Shown piece by piece: positions 43,996 to 56,002 of a stretch of 64,000 nt of DNA. This DNA is from Sesamum alatum. Taxonomy: Eukaryota; Streptophyta; Magnoliopsida; Lamiales; Pedaliaceae. Numbering within the stretch: position 1 is the first letter of the stretch; the number at the start of each line of letters is the position of its first letter. Made by a program: the position numbers and the translations under genes. The DNA lies in the NCBI GenBank assembly GCA_034509735.1, contig JACGWO010000001.1:30631966-30695965 (forward strand), read 5' to 3'. The notes beneath the pieces were generated by a model, which did no database searches, was not told where the DNA came from, and saw nothing but the letters and a program-made list of their open reading frames with translations.

Positions 43996-44526
43996 AACTA
44001 CACAACACATGTATACACTTTTCATCTTCCTAACTTGCACTCCCTAGCACACAAGCCACGAAAATTTTGAGCCTTTTCTCCTTCTTTTGAGTTCTCTTTG
44101 AATTGGATTCAAAATGAGAACATGAGAAATACGTATACACTAATCAATAGTGTAATACATTTTTCGTTTCTTCCTTGATCTAGCGTCTACCTAGCAGTAG
44201 ATCTAGATTTACTTCCATTGCTGTGGTGTGGACAAATTAGAGGGGTTCTAATTTGAATCCTAAGGTGAACGGAAAAGGAACGAAAAGAGAATCAAAGCTT
44301 GTTGCCGTTGTACATGTGAAACGAAAAAGGTATGTTTCTATTTAAATTATTGTACCTTTTTGTTTCCTCCTCTAGCCACATGTTCAAGCATATTTTTATG
44401 TATGTTATTATGTTTTTGAATACACCGAACGCCCGGGAATTCAAAGGGAACACCCCTTTGAAATCGTTTTAAATTTCTTTTATTTTACGCTTCCGCCGCG
44501 TTCCCAGACCGTACCGATTCTTTCAG

Positions 44527-44538
44527 TGGTATCAGACC
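44527..44538 (+). promoter_or_regulatory. Primer binding site, tRNA-iMet, Copia-E
   Basis: TGGTATCAGACC, one base after the LTR; one G-to-C difference from the canonical site at position 11. Confidence 0.88.
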
Positions 44539-44792
44539 CCGGTTCGGTGTTGTGGCTTTAGGAATGACATGTTTTTATGTGATGAGCATGTTCAACATGT
44601 TTAATTTGCTTTTGGAAAGCATGTTTTACGGTTTTAAGCATGATTATGTGTTTAGAAGAATATGTGTTAATTTTGCTTTTAATTATGGATATCCATGCAT
44701 TTTTGAAAATTGGATTTTCTGTAAATGCATGTTTTAGTTTCAGTTTTAATGCAGATATTTAAAAAAAAAAAAAAATTGGGTTCAAAACAGTG

Positions 44793-44970
44793 CAGCCGGC
44801 AGCAGCTGCCGGCCGCACAGTGCCAGCGCGCGCGCCCGCGCCCGCACAGCGCTGCAGGGCGCGCGCGCCGTGCGCGTGCTGGCGCTGCGTGCGGGGCGCG
44901 CGCCAGCGGCCGTGCGTGCGCGCGCGCGCGCGGCCGGCAGTGCTGCTGGCCGGCCGGTTTCGGACGACTG
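44793..44970. other. GC-rich block in leader, Copia-E
   Basis: About 180 bases dominated by GCGCGCGC, CCGGCAGC and GGCCGGCC words, preceded by an A15 run at 44761-44775. It starts 255 bases after the primer site. Confidence 0.8.
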
Positions 44971-45724
44971 GGCCGTTTTTTGCTATTTTTACCCGGAAAA
45001 TTGGATTTTCCACATTTCTGCATATTTTTTGAAATGATTAATTTTGGCTAATTTTAATTTTAGTTAAATTGGATTTTTCTAAAATTTAATTGTGCCTTAG
45101 ATTAATTTGGAAATGGTTTCCAAACAAAAAAAATATATATTTTTTGGTACATTGGATGTATGATACGTGATATCCATTTTTAATTGCATTATTAATATAT
45201 ATATTTCTGCATAAATTATGTTGTTGTTTATGATATTGGATATCATTTTTATAAATGCATTGGATGTATTTATTTAATGGGCATATTTATATTTGATATA
45301 AATGTGTATTAATTGTTTATTGGATAAACAATGGGGATGATCACAAAGCCCATGGCCCTTATGTATGGTTTAATTTTTGTTGGGTGAGGCCTGCGTGCCT
45401 CTTTGTTTTATTATTCTCTTTCTCTCTCTCGTTTTTTAGCCTTGAAATAATAAGGCTTGCTTTCTTCCTCCTTTTGTACTCCCCCCAACTTCTGATTGGG
45501 GTTTCTTATTTAAGTTGTAATGAGTGTAGTTAGGTTGGTGAGGATTTATTTTTTTGTAATAAATTGTAATGAAGCATTTCCATGGTGATGGAGGCCCAAG
45601 AAGAGGCCCGTTGGACGGAGCCCACGATGGAGAGTCCAAAAGAATGAAGAGGTGTTACAAGGCCCATTAGAATGATAATGGGTTATAATTTTGTAATAGT
45701 GTAGGCCACCCTAGATTGACCACA

Positions 45725-45748
45725 GATCCACTGCGGGCTCAGTGGATC
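45725..45748 (+). other. Leader hairpin, Copia-E
   Basis: Arm GATCCACTG, loop CGGGCT, arm CAGTGGATC: nine perfect pairs. The best kept copy of the shared leader hairpin. Confidence 0.7.
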
Positions 45749-46055
45749 ACATAGGATTGGGCTTGTGAACATCTAACAGGGGCGTGCTAGGCTTATTTTG
45801 CATGTGGTGTATGTTTTAATATTTGATGTATGATGTGTTTTGAATGCATCCTTTATATTCAATGTTAAAACTGGAGCATGCAAAACTTTCTTAATGATGA
45901 GGTCTCGGTCACTAATAAACTTAACTCTCACTTGGATGGTCCAAGTAAATATTAGGCCCATTAATGGATCAAAAAGTCAAATGGTTTTGATTTAAATCCA
46001 AGCCTTCCATCCATAACAATGTAGTGAGGAAGCTACTTTAACCCATTCGTGGTCT

Positions 46056-46146
46056 CACGAGTCGTGGCACGTTTGGGATGGAAGAAAGCTGTGCTATTGT
46101 TATGAACAAAGGAATATGCTCCTATTTCCCTGTCTCACGAGTCGTG
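46056..46146 (+). other. Twin leader palindromes, Copia-E
   Basis: CACGAGTCGTG at 46056-46066 and 46136-46146, each within GTCTCACGAGTCGTGG; the second is 378 bases before the gag start. Confidence 0.65.
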
Positions 46147-46513
46147 GGAGGCGATAGTTGAGATATTCATTTGGTTGATGGGTCGGGCCTAACGCTGAGT
46201 AACATGATTCGCTTGGAGTCCTCGGGATCATGTGAAGAGGCGAGGCAAAATAACTTGGGGATCTCATTGGATGAGAATGGTATAGGTTACCTCCCACAAA
46301 GCCTTTTTCCGTGTGAATCGTAAAAGCGGGGCATGGAGAATTGCGTTTGTGGACCTCAAGCCCACTAGGAAATGGTTTCTCGAAACCTCATTTGAGAGTG
46401 ATGGGCTTTCGCAAAAATAGTGGGAGGGGTTAATGACTAAAGACCAAGTCTTAACTTGAACATAATATTACTATAATCTACTTAATGTTTTTCTGTTTAC
46501 ATTTTGAATGTAT

Positions 46514-47450
46514 ATGTCTAAAGAATCCACTAACGCCAATACTAGAGGCTAATATTTTTAATGGAACAAATTACAACGACTGGCTGTGAAATCTTAAGAT
46601 AGTCTTAGATTTCGAGAATCAGACTTACATTCTGGATAAGGATCTTTCTCAGGCCTTGCCGGATGGGTTAATGCCTCAAGAATGCTTGGTGTTCGAGAAG
46701 ATGCATGTTGACCACCGGCAGGTCCGCAGCATCGTACTGGCCTTGATGACTAACGAGATCCAGAAGCAGTACGATAGGCTAGATGATGTTGGCTAGATTA
46801 TGCTTCGTTTGCAAGATATGTATGCGGTCTCGGACCGGTATGTTAGATACGCTGCAACGAAGGCATTCTTCGGAGCTATGATGACAGAAGGGTCGTCTGT
46901 ACGAGAGCATGGAGTGATGATGCTATCCCTTGTGGAAATGCTCAAAGACCTCCAAGCTAATCTTGAAAAAGAGACGTACATCGATGTGATCCTTCAGTCT
47001 GTTTCTACCTCCTTCGACCAATTTATTGATGACTTGATAAATATGTTGGTCCGGTACGAGGCAATGATTGAAAAATCTGCGCCGACGGTACTAGTAGGAG
47101 AGTCTTCGACCTTAAAAGCGAAAGGCAAGGGTGCCGGACGCTGGAAGAGGAAGAAAGCTAAGACAACATCAGCCGCTGCTAGCACTTCGAGTGATCCTGT
47201 TACACCGCTGGGCGGAGGTAAAGGATAGAGGAAGAGGGTTCGACAGTCAAAGTCATAGATTCCAAACGATGTGTGCATTCATTGTTGCGAAAAAGGGACA
47301 TTGGAAGAGGGAGTGTCCCAAGCTCCTTTCCAACGAAGGTACATTTGAATTGAGTACCAACATGATTATTGTTCTACTCTTTGGTATTGGATACCAGTTA
47401 ATCATAATCTGCGAATGGTTTACAGATGGTTATGAGCAGAAAGCCTAGAC
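46514..47450 (+). pseudogene. Copia-E gag relic
   Basis: ATG at 46514 and TCTAAAGAATCC, where one extra A shifts the frame at once; the capsid start (GTNYNDW) is readable near 46570. The open stretch 46800-47228 (142 residues) encodes DMYAVSDRYVRYAATKAFFG, EHGVMMLSLVEMLKD and the basic segment KGKGAGRWKRKKAK. After a stop at 47228 the knuckle region gives KKGHWKRECPKLLSNEG near 47290-47340, but the first two cysteines do not have the normal C-x2-C spacing. Confidence 0.78.
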
Positions 47451-49635
47451 AGGTCCTAAGGCTTAGCGATGCAGGGCCATTGCTGCAAAGACTAGGGACT
47501 AGTTAGGCATAGCATAGCAGTGATCATGTTAGGATAGAGTTTGAAAGGAAATATGTAACCTAGCATGATCGAAGTATGTTTTTATATACTGTTGGACAGA
47601 TTTTAATTACATACGTTTGATCAATAAAATTACTTTATTTGACAAAGAATGACTATTCTTGTCTGCTAGGTGGGATACATAATTATCCTTAAACATTATC
47701 CCATAATTGAATTATGAGTACTCAAATCAAATGATTAAAATGGATAATCAAGATAAAGTTACGAATTTGGCATCCATAAGCTAGGATGGTTTTTCCTTTA
47801 GTTAAGGACGAGGAAGTTGGAAGATTCAAAGAGTCTAGCGATAGACAATTTGAGTCGACTAGCTTACAGTCCTCTCTGAGATGGAAAGACTGTAAGGCTT
47901 CTTTGTTGGACAAAGTGGGCTTGCCAAAAGTCTATCGGATTGGATCCATTTAGACATTCGTAGGTTACTGAGTACACAGCACCAGAAGAGGGTTCACAAG
48001 TCTAAGGACCTTGGATAGGTTCGGGGAATTAGACTTGGAGTGGTGAACCAAGTTGATTGCAAAATTAAACCTCTCGATTAGATCGAAGGGGCGTGTATTT
48101 AGTAGGAGTTCTTGAATATCCAGATGAGAATGGAATTCTCACTCAGTGGAATTCTTCCTGTAAGGACCATGGTTTAACGGTCTCTGATAAGGGAGAAATC
48201 GAACCTTGTTAGACTTAGTTCGATCGGGGTTTCACTGGATTACCTTAAACCTTCTAGACATGGGCTTGAAAGGTTGCTAGGTTGAGAAACATGGCATTTT
48301 CTAATAGTCATGATCTAGTTGCCATATAGGTTATGGTTTGGCAAGCCTGCATCTTACAAAGTTCTTGAGTACATGGGATGGTTCCACATACGTCAAGGGA
48401 CTAGTGGGAGACAAATTAGACTAGGTATCTGATTTGTGCAGGCTTAATGCAGAATAATGCAAACATCATTTGTAATTATATTATTCCACTGACTATATTC
48501 CAGTCCTCCTAGGGAGAACCAGAATACCTTAGTTACTTGAGAGGTAAAGGTTTCTGGGCCTGTTCGGTCAATTGGATTATCATCCAAAAGATACAAGGAG
48601 AAGCGATGTTGGACATCGGGTTTGGATCAATGGCTTAGAGCTATTGGATCCATCATGAAAATTCAAACTGGGTTTGAAATTTTTTATAACTGGAATATTC
48701 ATTTTGACGAGTTCATACGGAGTATGAATCGATCAGTAACAGACTTAGGGTCAGTGGGAGGATAGTTTTATTCCAAGTGTTTAGTATGTAACGTCTTATT
48801 CATTTGGAATGAATTTAAGATGTTAGAAAATACTAAAACACGAGCGTTGTTCACGCAATTCTCCATGATAGGAATTGGATTCCTTTATACAGGGTTAAGC
48901 TGTTCAAGAATCAGTCACGCTAGACTGATGAGAAAGCTTAGATGTTTGACATCCCCTACGTCTTTGCTTTAGGCAGCATGAATGTTGTTCGTGTATTGGG
49001 CCTGATGTTGTGTATGCTTTGTGCATAACAATGGTTATTGGGCTTGTGCCAAGAAGGCAGTAGACAACTGTTGAGAATATCTTTAATACCTGAATAAGGA
49101 TTAAAGAAGTGTTCTTGATGCACATTTTGTGGAGGGTTGATTCTAGAAGGTTATAGCGATACTAGCTTCCAGAATCATGTGAATAATGTTTAGTCTCAAT
49201 ATGTATATACATTTGGACTTAATGGTGAGTGTGGTAGCTTGGAAAGGTTTCAAGCAGGATACCATGACATGTCATTATGAAAGTCGAATGTATGGCGACT
49301 TTGGAAGTCGTTTCTGGAAAGTGGTTTGGATTGAAAACCGCATCCATAGGATGGATGTGGTGCCTAGCACGGCCGAGCCAGTAGTTGCCTTGGAGGCCAA
49401 CAACTAGGCTTTAAAAAAAAAAAAAAAAAAAAAAGCTTTTGGGCTCGAGATCTCATCACAGATCCACGGAAAATTCTTAGACAACCACCATTTGCAAGCA
49501 GCAATGGTAGGAAGCGCTGACACGGTTGGACCGTGTCACTTCGGCAAAGAAATATAGTAGACCCACGAGACCGAGCCGGTATCGTAGATTGCTTATGCTC
49601 AGAAGGCTCTGAGCAACATGGGTAATTGGCTTTGT
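47451..49635 (+). pseudogene. Copia-E pol-like relic, non-coding
   Basis: Collinear with Copia-A and Copia-C internal regions, for example GACTAGTGGGAGACAAATTAG (near 48400), the TTGACGAGTTCATACGGAGT stretch near 48700 and GTGGTGCCTAGCACGGCCGA near 49358, which still encodes VVPSTAEPVV as in Copia-B RNase H. No catalytic motif and no long frame. A run of 22 A lies at 49413-49434. Confidence 0.7.
49413..49434 (+). repeat. Poly-A run of 22
   Basis: Uninterrupted A22 inside the RNase H relic of Copia-E. The equivalent place in Copia-A has no such run, so it is a local expansion or insertion. Confidence 0.95.
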
Positions 49636-49650
49636 GGTCAAGTGGGAGAT
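49636..49650 (+). promoter_or_regulatory. Polypurine tract, Copia-E
   Basis: GGTCAAGTGGGAGAT directly before TGTTAGAATAAG. Confidence 0.9.
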
Positions 49651-51792
49651 TGTTAGAATAAGTGACCAAAAAGTCAATTGGATTGGTTGTTCTGGAAACT
49701 ATTCGTCGATCTTTATCAAAGTAATATTATACTGATGGATAAAGTAAGTATTCATCATTGGCAAAATGTGTTTGTTGTGCTTACTACTTATATTTGAATG
49801 GTGTTTCAATGTCACAACAAATGCCCACAGACCGATTGGTAAAACCCATTGAGTTGAGCTGCGCATAGGTTGGCGGCTATGAAACCAACTCCTTGAGGGT
49901 CGGTCTGAAACGTTCTAAGTCGAGGACCTCGAGATTGGGCCTCGAGTGTCCTATAGAGACTTGCACTAAGTATTGCATTCACTGGGTGAGTGCCCAGTTT
50001 CATCGGTGCCAGACGTGGGTCGTCTATGCAATTTTAGTGGGTTAGTTGGAGGCTTGGTCGGTATGACTTGAATTCTCGGTTCCGATAGTACGGGATTAGT
50101 CCTCGGACTTGAGGAATCATGGCAGTCGCTTGCATATGAAGGTTGTATCTTGGATTTGGCGAGAGGTGACCATGTCTTTGATATGGTCATTATAAGCCTT
50201 GTCCAGGGCAGTCGGAGTATGTAGTGAGGACGGTGGATTCCAAGATAGAATCTGTCCCCTGTCAGTATTTGACAGCTATGTCTTCTATGCGCTCTGAGAT
50301 GGTTTCGACTCATTAAGTCTACGGCCGTAGTGATTGGTCGAGTAGGGAATGGTTCCCTAGGTCGATCAATAGAGTAAACGTGTCTCGAGTTTGTAGCATA
50401 GTTGCCTAGTCCAGGATGGGAACCGACACCAATTCCATGCCTTAGACTAAGGCCGGGAGATGGTTGACAAAGGACTGTACCTGTATGGAATTCGAAGCCT
50501 AAATGTTCACGCCAACATTTCACCTAGTCTCTAGTGCCATGGACCGTTGCTAGACGGCCACCCATGGTAACGGGCATTTTTGATTAATGGTAAATTAGAA
50601 ATAATTAATTAAATTGGATTTAATTAATCAATTGTGTTGGACTCAAGCCCAAGTCTAGTTGAGGGTGAACCTAAAGAGTCACACACAAATCACTATGGAA
50701 GTAGTGGAATTAATTTGGAATTAATTCTGGAAGAAGTGAATTAATTTAATTGGATTAAATTAATTCAAGGAGAATATAAATGATGGGATCATTTATTGGA
50801 AAATCCATTGGACGGATGGCCCAAGAATTAATTAATTGGATTAATTAATTTTGGGCTCAATACCTTTAAATTAATTGGATTAATTTATTGGGTTTCGTTT
50901 AATTAATTGATTGGATCAATTAATTAGTGTTTGAGCTTATGTTTATTTAATTGAATTAAATGAACTTTTGGATTTCAATAAGGTTTAAAATTAATTGGAT
51001 TAATTTAAAACCCATGGATCACTTGATTTAATTTGATTAAATCAAGACCGGTCAAAACCAAGTCCATGACTTGAAATCAAAGCTCAAAGGTTTGATGCAA
51101 GTTTAAGAGGAGTTGAAAGTCCTCCATGTAAGCAATGATGTGGCTCCATGTAAGCAATGATGTGGCTTTCCATGATGGCTAGGTGGTCCACATATTGTGC
51201 TAACATGATTGGAGGTTGAGCATAAGTTGTGCATTAGTGTATAGGTGGTTTTGGAAACCACCTACAACTACACAACACATGTATACACTTTTCATCTTCC
51301 TAACTTGCACTCCCTAGCACACAAGCCACGAAATTTCCAGCCTTTTCTCCTTCTTTTGAGTTCTCTTTGAATTGGATTCAAAAATGAGAACATGAGAAAT
51401 ACGTATACACTAATCAATAGTGTAATACGTTTTTCGTTTCTTCCTTGATCTAGCTTCTACCTAGCAGTAGATCTAGATTTACTTCCATTGCTGTGGTGTG
51501 GACAAATTAGAGGGGTTCTAATTTGAATCCTAAGGTGAACGGAAAAGGAACGAAAAGAGAATCAAAGCTTGTTGCCGTTGTACATGTGAAACGAAAAAGG
51601 TATGTTTCTATTAAATTATTGTACCTTTTTGTTTCCCTCCTCTAGCCACATGTTCAAGCATATTTTTATGTATGTTATTATGCTTTTGAATACACAAATG
51701 CCCGGGAATTCAAAGGGAATACCCTTTGAAATCGTTTTAAATTTCTTTTATTTACGCTTCCGCCGCGTTCCCGGGCCTTACCGATTCTTTCA
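49651..51792 (+). mobile_element. Copia-E 3' LTR
   Basis: 2142 bases, matching 42326-44525. The main difference is a 58-base deletion between GTTAGTTGG and AGGCTTGGTCGG near 50048. It ends CCGATTCTTTCA followed by CTTTA. Confidence 0.92.
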
Positions 51793-51797
51793 CTTTA

Positions 51798-52296
51798 GGT
51801 TCACCCTTAGCTAGACTTTGGCCCGTGTCCCACAAGGGTCCATTACATGGGTGGCCATCTAGCAACGGTGCATGGCACTAGAGACTAGGTAAATTGGCGT
51901 GAACATTTAGGCGCCGATTCCGTAGCGTTACAATCCTTCCGTCTACCGTCTCCCGGCCTTAGTCTAGGGTATGGAATTGGGCGTCGGTTCCCATCCTTGA
52001 CCAGGCATCTAAGCTTAATACTTGAGACCACGTATGCTTCATTGCGTCGACACAGGAAAGCATTCCCTGTTCGACCAACCACTGTGGCCACAACTTCAAA
52101 CAGCATGAACGTGTCTCGAGTGCATAGGAGATACTCTGTCACATACTGACAGGGGACGGATCCTCTTCTGGAATCCATAGTCCTCGCTACACATTCCGAC
52201 TGCACTGGACATGGCTTATGATGATCAAATTTACATTAAGTTGTCAGAAAGGTTACAAATCGACAAACTATAGCTTTCTGGTCAACTATTCTAACA
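51798..52296 (-). mobile_element. Copia-D right (5') LTR, D2, part 2
   Basis: Resumes GGTTCACCCTTAGCTAGACT after Copia-E and ends TATTCTAACA. It is shorter than the F2 equivalent: about 460 bases between GATGATCAAATT and GAAAGGTTACAAA are lost, including both stem-loops. Confidence 0.82.
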
Positions 52297-52742
52297 AAAA
52301 AGAAGTTGCGCTATGTCATGAACGAAAAGTAGACCACTGTTACCTGTCTCAAGAGTCGTGGAGGTAGCAGCAGGTCTATGGCTTGGTTGATTGGGTCGGG
52401 TCTAACGCCCGATTAGCACGAGTCGCTTGGAGTCGCTCGGGATCATGTGAAAGGGTGAGGCAATAAATCTTGGGAATCTCGTGGAACGAAATGGTATGGT
52501 ATACTCCCACAGGATTTTTCCCAATGTGAATCCTAAAAGCGGGGTAATGGAAAAATTCGTTGTGGATCCCAAGCCCAATTAGGAAAGGGTTTTTCCGAAA
52601 ACAACGTTTGAGAGTATCGTGTTTTTCGTATAAATAGTGGGAGCATTAAATGACTAAAAGACCAAGCATTTTAATTATTTATCAAACTCCATCTTTTAAA
52701 TTCTGCTGATCGCGCACTCTGTTTTTAAAATGTAGATTTAAA
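52297..52742 (+). other. Copia-F leader fragment
   Basis: Gag-proximal part of a copia leader in + orientation, beginning at AAAAAGAAGTTGCGCTATGT right after the D2 LTR. It retains one palindrome (AAGAGTCGTGG at 52351, degenerate) and the AAGCGGGGTAATGG segment. The rest of the leader, primer site and 5' LTR are missing. Confidence 0.72.
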
Positions 52743-53760
52743 ATGTCTAAGAACCCTTTATCGACCATACTTGAGACCAACAAATTCAATGGAACCAATT
52801 ACAACGACTGGTTGCGCAATCCTGAGGATAGTCCTGGATTACGAGAACCAAGGCTACGTCATGGACGAGCCTCTCCCTAGGACCTTACCGAAAGGATCCA
52901 TGCCAGAAGAACGTGAGACGTTCGAGACTTGGCATAAGGATAACCGGAAAGGTCCGTAGCGTCATACTTGCTTCAATGATGATGAATGAGATTCATAAGC
53001 AATATGAAAGGTTAGACGATGTCCTTCCATTATGGCTCGCCTTAAGGATTGCTATGCAGTCCCGGACCGGCATACTAGGTATGGCTCGCGACCAAGGCAT
53101 TCTTTTGGAACCAAAATGACAGAAGGATCCTCTGTACAAGAGCACGGGGTTAAAATACTTACCCTGGTGGAAAAGCTCGAGGAAAACTTGAAGGCAGGCC
53201 TTAATAATGAGACGTACAAACACTAAGAGTGTTCCCATTGCCCAAGAGGGGAAAGGCAAAGGAAAGGGAAAGGTTGTCTTCAAGCAACAGTCGAGGGTAT
53301 ATGACATATGTATCAATTGCCGTGAGAAAGGGCATTGGAAGAGGGAGTGCCCCAAACTCCTCTCGAACCAAGGTATATTTGTGATTAAGGTTAATATCGT
53401 CACTAATTCTGCCTTTTGGGTATTAGATACCGGCTGTCGAGCTCACATTTTGCAATGATTTGCAGGTGCTGAAAAGAAGTAGAAAACTGGGGTAACGGGG
53501 ATATGATCCTGAAGCTTGGGAAATGGCAAGGCCATCTCGGCAGAAGCAATAGGATCCGCCACTCTAGTAGTTAGTGATCGTATTAGTATATAATTAGAGC
53601 AAGTTTATTATGTACCTAGTATGATTAAAAATATTATTTTCATTCCATTTTTAGACAATAGTGGTTATGAGTTTATGATCAATAAAAATTGCTTTTATTT
53701 GATGAGGTGTGGAATTGCTCATCTACTTGGTACACTTAATAATTTTTTTGAGGCTACGCA
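52743..53760 (+). pseudogene. Copia-F gag-protease relic
   Basis: The ATG at 52743 starts MSKNPLSTILETNKFNGTNY, closest to Copia-B. One extra C after the NDWLRN codons shifts the frame. Further shifts occur near 52945 and 53080. The knuckle at about 53310-53350 is intact (CINCREKGHWKREC), unlike Copia-B. The protease keeps WVLDTGCRAH near 53420. The region ends in the NKNCFYLMRCGIAHLLGT segment, which abuts integrase sequence after a deletion of about 650 bases relative to Copia-B. Confidence 0.8.
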
Positions 53761-55987
53761 TTGGAAACGGCAGCCAAGTTGTTAAGTTTGGCGCCAACCA
53801 GTGTATTGACCCAAACGCCATATGAAATATGGCATGACAAGCTTGCATCCTACAACTACTTGAAAGTGTGGGGTAGCCCCGCATACGTCAAGAGGTTAGT
53901 GGGAGATAAGCTAGAATCCAGGTCTAGCTTATGCAGGTTCGTTGGATACCCTAAAGAAACTGCAGGTTATTACTTTTATGAACCCTTGGAACAAAAGGTA
54001 TTTGTTTCAAGGAACGCAGTATTCTTGGAACAAGGCTTTCCAGAGGATATCCAACCTGATGAACTGATCCTTGAGGAATCAAGTGATGGAAATCAGTCAT
54101 CAGAAGTAGCTGTGGATTCCTCACTTAGAGGATTCAGGATAGATACCCGAAGGACTGATCAACCTCGAGAAGTCCAGCATGCTAGGCATGAAGGCCAGCC
54201 TCGGTACCTGAACCGCCAGGCTCCTATACAGTTAGCGCCCACAGTCACCACTGACGTTCCCGTTCTCCGTAGGTCAACTAAAGTGTCCAGACCTCCAGTG
54301 AGAATATGGCTTTCTAAATGCCGACCTGGTCTACAAAACTGATAAATCGATCCTAAGACATACGGAGAAGCGATGTCTAACATCCACTCCGGGAAAATGG
54401 CTTGAGGCCATGAAAAACCGAAATGGACTCCATGAGTGAGAACTAAGTCGGGAGACTTGTAGACCCACAGAAAGGTGTTAAGCCAGTTGGTTTAAGTGGG
54501 TCTATAAGGCCAAACTTTGCGTTGATGGAGAAGTCACAACTTTTAAGGCTAGGCTAGTAGCTAAAAGGTAGACTCAACGACCTGGGGGTCGATTTTGAGG
54601 ATACTTACTCGCCGGTAGCGGTTAGCATGGCTAAATCCATTCGGATCCTGCTCGCCATAGCAGCATGGTAATGACTTGAGATATGGCAGATGGAGACGTG
54701 AAAACGGCCTTCCTCTAATGTTGTTTCGTTGAGGAAGATGATCTATCATGGATCAGCCGGAGGGTTTCACGGTCACTGGAGAAGAACAAAAGGTCTGTCG
54801 TCTTCCAAAACTAAGAAGTCCATCTATGGCCTCAAACAAGCATCCCGAAGTTGAACATTTCAATTGATGTCACAGCTTTGATGAAGTAATACGGGGTTAT
54901 GACTTCATCAAAATGAATCTGCCCTTGTGTAGTACACGAAGGTCAGTCACACACGGGAGCTCTATAGGGTTCCTAGTGCTTTATGTGGATGACATTCTAC
55001 TCATAGGTAATGATTAAGAATGTTAGATGACACAAAAGCATGGTTATCAACCAAGTTTTTCATGAAGGATTTGGTGAAGCCTCCTACACCTAGGCATCCA
55101 GATTGTCAGGGACAGATCTAAAAGGATGTTAGGCTCACCCCAGAACCTCGTATATGGAGAAAGTCCTTGAAACGATTTCGAATGGGACAACTCCAAACGA
55201 GGATTTCTTCCCATGAGGCATGGGATCAAGTTTATCCAAGAAACAGTCCCCGCAGACTGATGAGGAACTTGAAAGGATGAAGGTCATCCCCTATGCTTCT
55301 GCCGTAGGTAGTAGCATCCGATATGCGGTTCACTGCACCAAACCTGACATTGCTTACGCTTTTGAGTGTAACAAGCAAATATCAGTCTTGTGCAGGAGAG
55401 GCACATTGGAATGCTGTTAAGGGAATCCTTAAGTACCTGAGGAGGACTAAGGAAATGTTCTTAGTCTATGGCAATGGAGAAGTGATCCTGGAAGGTTTTA
55501 GCGACGTTAGCTTCCAGTCTGGATGACGATGATGCCAAGTCTCAATCGGGTTATGTATTCAGGCTCAAATGAAGGAGTAGTGGCTTGGGAAAAGTTCCAA
55601 GTAAGCTACCACTGCTAATTCCACCACTGAGGCCGAATACATAGCAGCTTCAGAACCTGCCAAGGAAGCGGTTTGGATGAGAAACTACATTAAACCAAGA
55701 GTTGGGTATGGTGCATAGCATCGCCGAGCCCGTTGTCATCTTTTGTGATAACAACGGAAGTAATAGGCGCAAGAAAAGGAACCGAGATCTCATCACCGTT
55801 TCCAAACACATTTTTAGACACTACCATCTTCTAAGAGAAATGGTAGGAAGACCTCGGTGACGTTCGGATGGACCGAGTCAACTCAGCAGACAACACAACA
55901 GATCCGCTGACAAAGCCTATGTCTCAGAGGGCTCATACGTAACATCTTGAAAAGATGGGAATTAGACATATGGGCGATTGGCTTTAA
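53761..55987 (+). pseudogene. Copia-F integrase tail, RT and RNase H relic
   Basis: The open stretch 53761-54342 (193 residues) starts with ETAAKLLSLAPTSVLTQTPY and runs to VLRRSTKVSRPPVR, the integrase C-terminal part. The zinc finger and the DDE core are deleted. From 54340 the RT is in many frames; LYVDDILLIGN can still be read near 54980. RNase H is recognisable from 55220 (SLSKKQSPQTDEELERMKV) to the HMGDWL-like end near 55975. Sequence is clearly B-like, not of the non-coding A/C/E type. Confidence 0.8.
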
Positions 55988-56002
55988 GGTCAAGTGGGAG
56001 AT
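55988..56002 (+). promoter_or_regulatory. Polypurine tract, Copia-F
   Basis: GGTCAAGTGGGAGAT before TGTTAGAATAGG. Confidence 0.88.

Larger units (their letters stand above)
42326..44525 (+). mobile_element. Copia-E 5' LTR
   Basis: 2200 bases, TGTTAGAATAAGTGACC to CCGATTCTTTCA. It has stem-loop 2 (42599-42626), stem-loop 1 (42719-42738), repeated TTAATTGGATTAATT words at 43440-43780, a 22-bp direct duplication and an 11-bp-stem hairpin. The U5 end has ACGCTTCCGCCGCGTTCCC. Confidence 0.92.
44539..46513 (+). other. Copia-E 5' leader
   Basis: About 2 kb without a credible open frame. In order: GC-rich block 44793-44970, AT-rich segment, GGCCTGCGTGCCTCTTTG near 45388, hairpin 45725-45748, AACAGGGGCGTGCTAGGCTT near 45775, twin palindromes 46056-46146, and AAAGCGGGGCATGGAGAATT near 46322. 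All of these recur in the Copia-G leader. Confidence 0.78.
42326..51792 (+). mobile_element. Copia-E, complete but non-coding copia element
   Basis: 9.5 kb, + orientation: LTRs 42326-44525 and 49651-51792, primer site, leader of about 2 kb, gag relic with one long open stretch, pol-like relic, polypurine tract and CTTTA duplication. LTR pairs are very similar except for a 58-base deletion in the 3' copy. Its internal region matches Copia-A, not the coding Copia-B, so it belongs to the non-autonomous group. Confidence 0.93.
37152..52296 (-). mobile_element. Copia-D, composite element with unlike LTRs
   Basis: In minus orientation: LTR 37152-39131 (B-like), polypurine tract, last 150 bases of pol, a foreign GC-rich block, a copia leader, primer site, then an E/F2-like LTR (41153-42325 and 51798-52296, split by Copia-E). 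The two LTRs begin differently (TGAAAGATTATGTGGATCG against TGAAGGACAAGCGAATCCG), which is not expected of one insertion. The flanks do not match either: GTAAT on the left, AAAAA on the right. Either two elements were joined by recombination, or a chimeric copy was made by template switching and later rearranged. Confidence 0.55.

Noticed and set aside
49413..49434. Poly-A run as the tail of a SINE or processed insertion
   Set aside because: Sequence on both sides continues the copia RNase H relic in line with Copia-A; no duplication and no inserted body.
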